Positions 59,033 to 64,000 of a stretch of 64,000 bases of DNA are shown here, piece by piece. A program made the translations under genes and the position numbers. Positions within the stretch are counted from its first letter, which is position 1, and each line of letters starts with the position of its first letter. The DNA comes from Hoeflea sp. BAL378 (GTDB lineage Bacteria > Pseudomonadota > Alphaproteobacteria > Rhizobiales > Rhizobiaceae). The DNA is taken from NCBI RefSeq assembly GCF_000759435.1, contig NZ_JRJG01000067.1, positions 1 through 64,000 on the forward strand. The letters run 5' to 3'. The notes under the pieces are model-generated. The model was not told the DNA's origin. It saw only the letters and a list, made by a program, of their open reading frames with translations, and did not search any database.

Positions 59033-59173
59033 TAAAATACAAATTCTATCCCATTTTACAACATTCTTGTTGCAATGGACAGCGTCGCATGTTTCCTTTC
59101 CCCTGTCGGAGGAGGTGTGGCCCAGCAAAGCGGTCGCATTCCGATTTGTCCATGAAGGACCTGGGAGAGAGAT

Positions 59174-60232
59174 ATGATCAACACAAGAATGAAGCGCGCC
59201 CTCGGTCGCAAAGGCTTCGTGGCCGCAGTTGCCGCTGGAGCCCTGTTTGCCAATGCTGCGGGGGCTCAGGAAAAGATCGTCGCAAACGGCGAAGTTGTCA
59301 GAATTCAGGAGTATCCGGGCGCGATTCTTCACATCAGCCAGTGGGTTGCGGCCGACAAGGGCTTCTGCGAGGACCACGGCATCCGCTGCGAGATGGTGCA
59401 GATCCCGAGCGGACCGGTCGGTCTCCAGGCGCTCGCCGCGGGAAGTCTCGAAGTCACCTTCGCATCCACCGAAGTGACCATGCAGGCAGCCTCGCGCGGC
59501 AATGACGTGCAGCTCATCGTGGGCCACTCGCCGGATAATATCTATACGCTGAGCGTGCACAAGGATGTGCCCCTGCCCAACAAGGACAAGGGCTATCCCG
59601 CCGTCATGCAGGACCTCAAGGGGCTCAATGTCGGCGTCACCGCGCGGGGCTCCGGAACCGAGCTCCAGGCGAGGGGACTGTTCATCGGCGCCGACATGAA
59701 CCCCGACGACGTCACCTATATCGGCGTGGGCTCGCCCGGCACGGCCTACCCCTCCTTCCTGGCCCGCCAGATCGATGCCGCGATGATGTTCGAGCCGTTC
59801 GCCACGATCTGCCGCCTGCAGGAGACCTGCGTGGACATGGTCGATCTGGTCGGCGGCGAAGGCCCCGCGGAAATCAGCGCCCTCAACGGCGCGTTCGAGA
59901 CCTATGCCGCCCGCCGCGACTACATCGAGGAAAACCCGGTCGTCGTCGACGCCTTCATCCAGGCGATGACCGAAGCGACCGCTTGGGTCAATGATTCCGC
60001 CAATTTCGAAGAGCTCGTGGAAGTTGTCCAGGGACGCTTCAAGCTGGGCGACGATATCGAGGATGCAGACAATGTGCTCCGCGAGCTGGTTCGCACCAAC
60101 GCCCCGCTCTACGGCGTCACGATCGACCGCGACGCGGTCAAGGCATTCTCGGACTATCTGATCCAGAACGAGCTGATCACGGATCCCGTCGATCCGGCGA
60201 CCTTCGTCTATGCCAAGGCTCCGCAGCCATGA
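59174..60232 (+). CDS. NitT/TauT-type ABC transporter substrate-binding protein
   Basis: 352 residues. The signal peptide MINTRMKRALGRKGFVAAVA is followed by an Ala-rich cleavage area ending NAAGAQ. The mature protein has the NMT1/SsuA-like fold: YPGAILHISQWVAADKGFCEDHGI near 48, then LAAGSLEVTFASTEVTMQAASRG and GLNVGVTARGSGTE. The family binds nitrate, taurine, sulfonates, pyrimidine precursors and other small anions or aromatics. A GGGAGAGAGAT site precedes the ATG. The ligand is unknown; the pathway genes that follow suggest a carboxylic acid. Confidence 0.88.
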   Translation: MINTRMKRALGRKGFVAAVAAGALFANAAGAQEKIVANGEVVRIQEYPGAILHISQWVAADKGFCEDHGIRCEMVQIPSGPVGLQALAAGSLEVTFASTEVTMQAASRGNDVQLIVGHSPDNIYTLSVHKDVPLPNKDKGYPAVMQDLKGLNVGVTARGSGTELQARGLFIGADMNPDDVTYIGVGSPGTAYPSFLARQIDAAMMFEPFATICRLQETCVDMVDLVGGEGPAEISALNGAFETYAARRDYIEENPVVVDAFIQAMTEATAWVNDSANFEELVEVVQGRFKLGDDIEDADNVLRELVRTNAPLYGVTIDRDAVKAFSDYLIQNELITDPVDPATFVYAKAPQP

Positions 60233-61074
60233 GCGGACAGGGTCAGCTTGCCGCCAGCGCCGCAGTGAAGCCGGAAGCCGGCGGTTACACGCAGGCGCCA
60301 GCAGGGGCGCGGGAGATCGGCAATGTCTTGATCCGGGATCTCAATCACCGCTTCGGCAGCAGCGTTCACGCTGCTGCCGACGTGAACCTCAGCTTCGCGC
60401 CGGGCGAATTCGTGTCGATCGTCGGGCCATCGGGCTGCGGCAAGACCACGGTTCTCAACCTGCTTGCAGGCCTCATGCCGGTGCAGGAGGGGACAATCTC
60501 GATCTTCGGTTCGCCACCGAAGGCCGGTCGCCATGACGTGGCCTACATGCTGGCGCGCGACTGCCTGTTTCCCTGGCTCACCGCGGCGCAGAACGCCGAA
60601 TTCGGGGCCCGGATCCGGCATGCCGATCGCCACAAGTCGCAGGAGCGGGCGCGCCACCTGCTCGAGGCGGTCGGGCTCAAGGGGTTCGAGGAAAATTATC
60701 CGAAGGCCCTGTCCCATGGCATGCGCCAGCGCGTGGCGCTTGCGCGCACCTTCTGCCTCGATTCGCCGCTGCTGCTGATGGACGAGCCGTTCGGCGCGCT
60801 CGACGCGCAGACAAAGATGCAGCTCGAGGATGTCCTGCTGTCGCTCTGGATGAAAGAACGGCGGACCGTGGTCTTCATCACCCACGATCTGGCCGAAGCC
60901 ATCACCCTGTCGGACCGTGTCGTCGTCATGAGCGCCAGGCCCGGCAGGATCATCGCCGATATTCGCATCGAGCTCCCGCGACCCCGGTCCGTCACGGACC
61001 TGCAGAAGGATCCGGAATATCACAAGATCTACGCCAAGGTTTGGGAAAAGCTGGAAGTGGGGCTGCAGTCATGA
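60229..61074 (+). CDS. NitT/TauT-type ABC transporter ATPase with altered Q-loop
   Basis: A 281-residue ATPase. Walker A is GPSGCGKTT (about 65-73), Walker B is PLLLMDEPFGALDAQT and the H-loop is VVFITHD. At the Q-loop, where SsuB/TauB have Gln, this protein has YMLARDCLFPW; at the signature it has LSHGMRQR instead of LSGGMRQR. Such forms occur in a branch of this family. The N-terminal 30 residues are an extra low-complexity extension. It overlaps both neighbours by 4 bp. Confidence 0.9.
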   Translation: MSGQGQLAASAAVKPEAGGYTQAPAGAREIGNVLIRDLNHRFGSSVHAAADVNLSFAPGEFVSIVGPSGCGKTTVLNLLAGLMPVQEGTISIFGSPPKAGRHDVAYMLARDCLFPWLTAAQNAEFGARIRHADRHKSQERARHLLEAVGLKGFEENYPKALSHGMRQRVALARTFCLDSPLLLMDEPFGALDAQTKMQLEDVLLSLWMKERRTVVFITHDLAEAITLSDRVVVMSARPGRIIADIRIELPRPRSVTDLQKDPEYHKIYAKVWEKLEVGLQS

Positions 61075-61859
61075 CGGATGCCGCTGAAAATCGAAATTTT
61101 GCGCTGTACGAGACCCTTGTCATCAATGCCGCGCGACTTGTGTTCCTGGCGGTGTTCTTCGCGGCGTGGGAGTACATCGCGCGCAACAGGATCGTGAACC
61201 CGCTGTTCATCGGAATTCCGACCGAAATCGCCAAGTTCCTGTGGATCGGCCTGTTCGTCGAGTTCAGCCTGATCAAGGACCTGTACTGGACGCTGGGCAG
61301 CACCTTCCTGGCCTTTGTCATCGGCAGCGTCGCGGGCATCATCACCGGACTGATGTTCATCACCTGGCCGTGGTTCGAAAGGTTCAGCGATCCGTTGTTC
61401 TCCGCGCTCAATGCGCTTCCGCGCATCGCCCTCGCGCCGCTGTTCCTCTTATGGTTCGGACTGGGCATCTGGTCGAAAGTGGCCCTTGGCGCCAGCCTCA
61501 CCTACTTCATCGTCCTGAGCAGCGCCGTTGCAGGCATTCGCAGCACCAATGCCGACCATCTGACGCTGTCGCGGACCCTGGGCGCCAGCAAGGGCCAGAT
61601 CTTTGCAAGGGTCACCCTTCCCAGTGCCGTCCCGACCATTTTCTCGGGACTTCGCCTTGGCCTGATCTACGCCCTCCTGGGAGTCATCGGAGGGGAAATC
61701 ATCGCGGCGCAGCACGGCCTGGGACAGCTCCTGTCCTTCCTGGCCGGCAGCTTTCAGATCAGCGGCGTCTTCGCCGTGCTGTTCATCCTGGCAATTCTGG
61801 GAACCGCCTTGATCGCCTTGATGAACAGCCTCGAGAAATGGCTGCTTCGGTGGCAATGA
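61071..61859 (+). CDS. NitT/TauT-type ABC transporter permease
   Basis: A 262-residue inner-membrane protein, about six helices. It has a BPD_transp_1 domain with the ATPase-contact loop TLSRTLGASKGQIFARVTLPSAVPTIFSG near 165-195 (the EAA loop). The start ATGA at 61071 overlaps the ATPase stop. It forms the channel with the ATPase. Confidence 0.92.
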   Translation: MTDAAENRNFALYETLVINAARLVFLAVFFAAWEYIARNRIVNPLFIGIPTEIAKFLWIGLFVEFSLIKDLYWTLGSTFLAFVIGSVAGIITGLMFITWPWFERFSDPLFSALNALPRIALAPLFLLWFGLGIWSKVALGASLTYFIVLSSAVAGIRSTNADHLTLSRTLGASKGQIFARVTLPSAVPTIFSGLRLGLIYALLGVIGGEIIAAQHGLGQLLSFLAGSFQISGVFAVLFILAILGTALIALMNSLEKWLLRWQ

Positions 61860-61886
61860 GACCTATCGCGGGAGGAATTACGCGTC

Positions 61887-62468
61887 ATGAATGAGACAAC
61901 ACCCAATTGGGACGGACTGACCGAGGCTGCAGCCGCGCTGCCCGCCGGCGGCAACCGGATCAGCTACGAGTTCAGCTACGCCGATGCGCTGGAGATCCTG
62001 CGCCTGATCGACACGAGCCCGAACGTGCGAAAGCTGACGCTGTCGATCGGCGACATGAAGATCGACCTCGAACGGGACGCTGCGGACACGCAGGAGCGGC
62101 CCGCCCGGGTCCAGGCGGCGGCGCCACCCGTCGCCGCCCCGCCGCCCGCCCTGGCCAAGGGCCAGGTCACGGCGGTCTCCGACAAGGAGGCTGCGCCGGC
62201 ACCTGACGGGACCATCCCGGTCCGGTCGCCCATCGCGGGCATCTTCTACCTGGCCCCAGCCCCCGGGGAGCCGCCGTTCGTCGAGGTCGGCTCCGAGGTC
62301 ACGGAAGACACCGTCGTCGGCATCATCGAGGTGATGAAGGTGATGAACAACATCCGGGCGGGCGCCCGGGGCGTCGTCACCGGCTTCGGGGCGGCCAATG
62401 AAGACCTGGTTCAGTTCGACCAGGCGCTGCTCTACATCGACCCCAACGGGCAGGCTGATCCGTCATGA
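61887..62468 (+). CDS. Biotin carboxyl carrier protein-like (AccB type)
   Basis: A 193-residue protein. The C-terminal biotinyl domain (about 110-190) has VRSPIAGIFYLAPAPGEPPF and the biotinylation motif IEVMKVMNNI with the target Lys; this is closer to AccB/BCCP than to pyruvate carboxylase. Residues about 25-60 resemble the BCCP N-terminal part; an Ala/Pro linker (about 70-100) joins them. Downstream sits a carboxyltransferase, so it carries carboxybiotin between a biotin carboxylase (not seen here) and that enzyme. BioY nearby fits. A 4-bp overlap with the next gene. Confidence 0.88.
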   Translation: MNETTPNWDGLTEAAAALPAGGNRISYEFSYADALEILRLIDTSPNVRKLTLSIGDMKIDLERDAADTQERPARVQAAAPPVAAPPPALAKGQVTAVSDKEAAPAPDGTIPVRSPIAGIFYLAPAPGEPPFVEVGSEVTEDTVVGIIEVMKVMNNIRAGARGVVTGFGAANEDLVQFDQALLYIDPNGQADPS

Positions 62469-63943
62469 GCACCAGCAGCGCCAAGCCACGGCTGAAATTC
62501 ACCGACGAGACGTTTCGCGATGGACCCCAGTCCGTCTGGGCCAACCGCATGCGGTCCGCGTCGATGCTCGATTCCGCGCCGATCCTAGATGAGTGCGGCT
62601 TCGACCGCATCAACCTGATCAGCGGCTCGGCCTTCGAGACGGCGATCGTCTATCTCTACGAGGATCCGTGGGAGCGGCTTCACCAGCTCAGGAAGCGCAT
62701 CAAGAAGACCGACACGATCATCCTGGTGCGTGGCCGCAACCTGTTCGGCTGGAAACGCTATTCCGACGACGTAGTCGAGCTGTTCATGCGCAGGCTCAAG
62801 CAGATCGGCATCGACTGGGTGCTGATCTTCGACGCCCTCAACGATGTGAGCAATGTGGCGTTTCACGTTCGCTGCGCGAAGAAGCTCGGCATGGGCGTGC
62901 TCGGCTACGTCACCTATTCGATCAGCCCCGCCCACACGCCCGAGCACTTCGTGCAGAAAAGCCGGGAATTCATCGATTGCGGCGCGGACGGCATCGTCTT
63001 CGGCGACGCCAGCGGCCTGCTGACGCCGGAAACGGCCCGGGCCAACATGGTGGCCATCAGGCAGGCCTTTCCGGAGACGATCCTGGAATTCTCGGGCCAC
63101 GACGCCACCGGCCTGTCCAGCCTTTGCTACAAGGAGGCCATTGATGCCGGAATCGACGGCGTCTATTCGGCGGCGCGTCCGCTTGCCTATGGCGAATCCA
63201 TACCGGCCACGCTGGACCTGATGGCGATGGCGGATCAGTCCGGCCTGCAGACCGGGCTCAACGAGGAGACGCTGAGGCGGATCGACGACTACTTCCTGTG
63301 GGTGGCCTACCAGGAGGGCAGGCCGTTCAGCCGGAAGGTGACGCCGAACGCCAAGAATTTCCGCAGCTTCGCCCACCACCAGGTGCCCGGCGGAATGATG
63401 TCGCATCTGGTGAGCCAGCTGAAGAACCTGAAGCTGATCGACCGGCTGGACGAGGTGCTGGAGGAGACCGGCCGCGTCCGCGAGGAAATGGGCTATCCGG
63501 TGATGGTCACCCCGTTCTCCCAGCTCGTGACCGTGCAGGCGACCTTCAACGTGCTGGAAGGCAAGCGCTATCACACCGTTCCGGAGGAGCTGCGCCTCTA
63601 CATGCGCGGCCATTACGGGCAGTCGCCGGGGCAGATCGACCAGAACATCCTGGACCGGGTGGTCGGAAACGAGGACCGGATCGATTCCGCGGCGGTGTTC
63701 GGGCGCGAGATGGTGCCTGAATTCATTGCGGAGAACGGCCCCTTCGCGTCCGACGAGGATCTGCTGCTGGAGCTGTTCAACAGCAAGGTGGTCGTCCAGA
63801 AGTACCGCGCCAACCAGAAGCCGGTCAGCCGGGGCGACGTGCCGTCGCCGCTGCACGGGCTGGTGCAGGAGATCGCCAAGCGGCCGGGTCTGAGCAGGAT
63901 CGCCGTGAGCAAGGGCTCCCTGCACCTCGAACAGAACATCTAG
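62465..63943 (+). CDS. PYC/OADA-type biotin-dependent carboxyltransferase, Lys missing at the carboxylysine site
   Basis: 492 residues. The N-terminal HMGL-like TIM barrel starts DETFRDGPQSVWANRM, with metal His in SGHDATGLSS near 217. The C-terminal conserved PYC_OADA part (PGGMMSHLVSQLKNLKLIDRL, then GYPVMVTPFSQLV and GKRYHTVPEEL) follows. In pyruvate carboxylase and oxaloacetate decarboxylase a Lys (IKDMAGLL) is carboxylated and binds metal; here the spot reads VFGDASGLL, with Gly. No biotin domain is attached; the carrier is the gene before. The acceptor acid is unknown. Confidence 0.82.
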   Translation: MSTSSAKPRLKFTDETFRDGPQSVWANRMRSASMLDSAPILDECGFDRINLISGSAFETAIVYLYEDPWERLHQLRKRIKKTDTIILVRGRNLFGWKRYSDDVVELFMRRLKQIGIDWVLIFDALNDVSNVAFHVRCAKKLGMGVLGYVTYSISPAHTPEHFVQKSREFIDCGADGIVFGDASGLLTPETARANMVAIRQAFPETILEFSGHDATGLSSLCYKEAIDAGIDGVYSAARPLAYGESIPATLDLMAMADQSGLQTGLNEETLRRIDDYFLWVAYQEGRPFSRKVTPNAKNFRSFAHHQVPGGMMSHLVSQLKNLKLIDRLDEVLEETGRVREEMGYPVMVTPFSQLVTVQATFNVLEGKRYHTVPEELRLYMRGHYGQSPGQIDQNILDRVVGNEDRIDSAAVFGREMVPEFIAENGPFASDEDLLLELFNSKVVVQKYRANQKPVSRGDVPSPLHGLVQEIAKRPGLSRIAVSKGSLHLEQNI

Positions 63944-63963
63944 ACACAAGAAGGCGAGTGAAC

Positions 63964-64000
63964 ATGAGCAAATATCCGTTGGACGGAGTGCGTATCATCG
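63964..64000 (+). CDS. Start of a probable class III (CaiB/BaiF) CoA-transferase
   Basis: Only the first 12 codons are in the window: MSKYPLDGVRII, matching the usual N terminus of CaiB/BaiF CoA-transferases (PLxGVRIIEL). It starts 20 bp after the carboxyltransferase with AAGAAGGCGAG upstream. The identity is based on these few residues only. Confidence 0.55.
   Translation, partial: MSKYPLDGVRII

Overview
The window looks like a piece of a high-GC alphaproteobacterial chromosome, most likely Hyphomicrobiales or a close relative. This is inferred from the GC-rich codon use, the many LysR, TetR, IclR and AraC/GlxA-regulated catabolic clusters, NitT/TauT and Liv ABC transporters, and molybdenum hydroxylases. 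No rRNA or other phylogenetic marker is present, so the placement is a judgement. The only RNA gene seen is a tRNA-Lys(CTT).

Layout: (1) 0.3-6.5 kb is a string of small housekeeping or unknown genes: secreted proteins, a DUF922 HExxH protein, an EEP phosphohydrolase, a Nudix-like protein and a PhzF epimerase. (2) The tRNA-Lys is at 6.64 kb. (3) 7.2-16.2 kb is a TetR-MaoC-LivHMGF-binding protein-CoA ligase-AcuI operon, which looks like uptake, CoA activation and reduction of an unidentified organic acid. (4) 16.5-20.2 kb, minus strand, holds a LOV-GGDEF-EAL protein, a PilZ protein and a GlxA-type regulator, with a 230-bp segmental duplication that leaves a regulator remnant. (5) 20.4-29.4 kb is an AraC regulator followed by a molybdenum hydroxylase (large subunit fused to a CoxG domain, FAD subunit, 2Fe-2S subunit), a CoA ligase, a crotonase and a BenE permease: a likely aromatic or heterocyclic acid pathway.

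(6) 29.5-46 kb looks like a genomic island. It has a minimal tyrosine recombinase at the left end, a 2,001-residue helicase with a Vsr-like nuclease and a papain/transglutaminase-like N-terminal domain, and then genes of unknown function in lower-GC DNA. Inside it is an operon with a PD-(D/E)XK-like protein, an AAA ATPase and a separate M41-type metalloprotease. The last two together equal an FtsH core that has been split inside the AAA lid. Immediately downstream is an array of GATTC repeats phased at 21-22 bp. A 17-bp palindrome (GCGGAAAT-N-ATTTCCGC type) recurs five times between 16.4 and 39.5 kb.

(7) 46.4-55.4 kb is a coherent cluster: a four-subunit succinate-dehydrogenase-like complex whose flavin-binding His is replaced by Cys, a two-subunit class I fumarase/tartrate-dehydratase-like enzyme, a sulfite-oxidase-family molybdoenzyme, a YeiH/sulfate-exporter-family permease, a NIPSNAP protein, a TSUP (TauE/SafE) permease and a LysR regulator. 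The same 17-bp LysR-type box lies upstream of both the first gene and the LysR gene, tying the ends together. My reading is catabolism of a C4 sulfonate such as sulfosuccinate, by dehydrogenation, hydration and loss of sulfite; this is inference. (8) 55.5-64.0 kb carries a LysR/SDR pair, BioY, an IclR regulator, a NitT/TauT ABC transporter, a biotin carrier protein, a PYC/OADA-like carboxyltransferase and the start of a probable class III CoA-transferase. The biotin importer fits the biotin-dependent enzyme.
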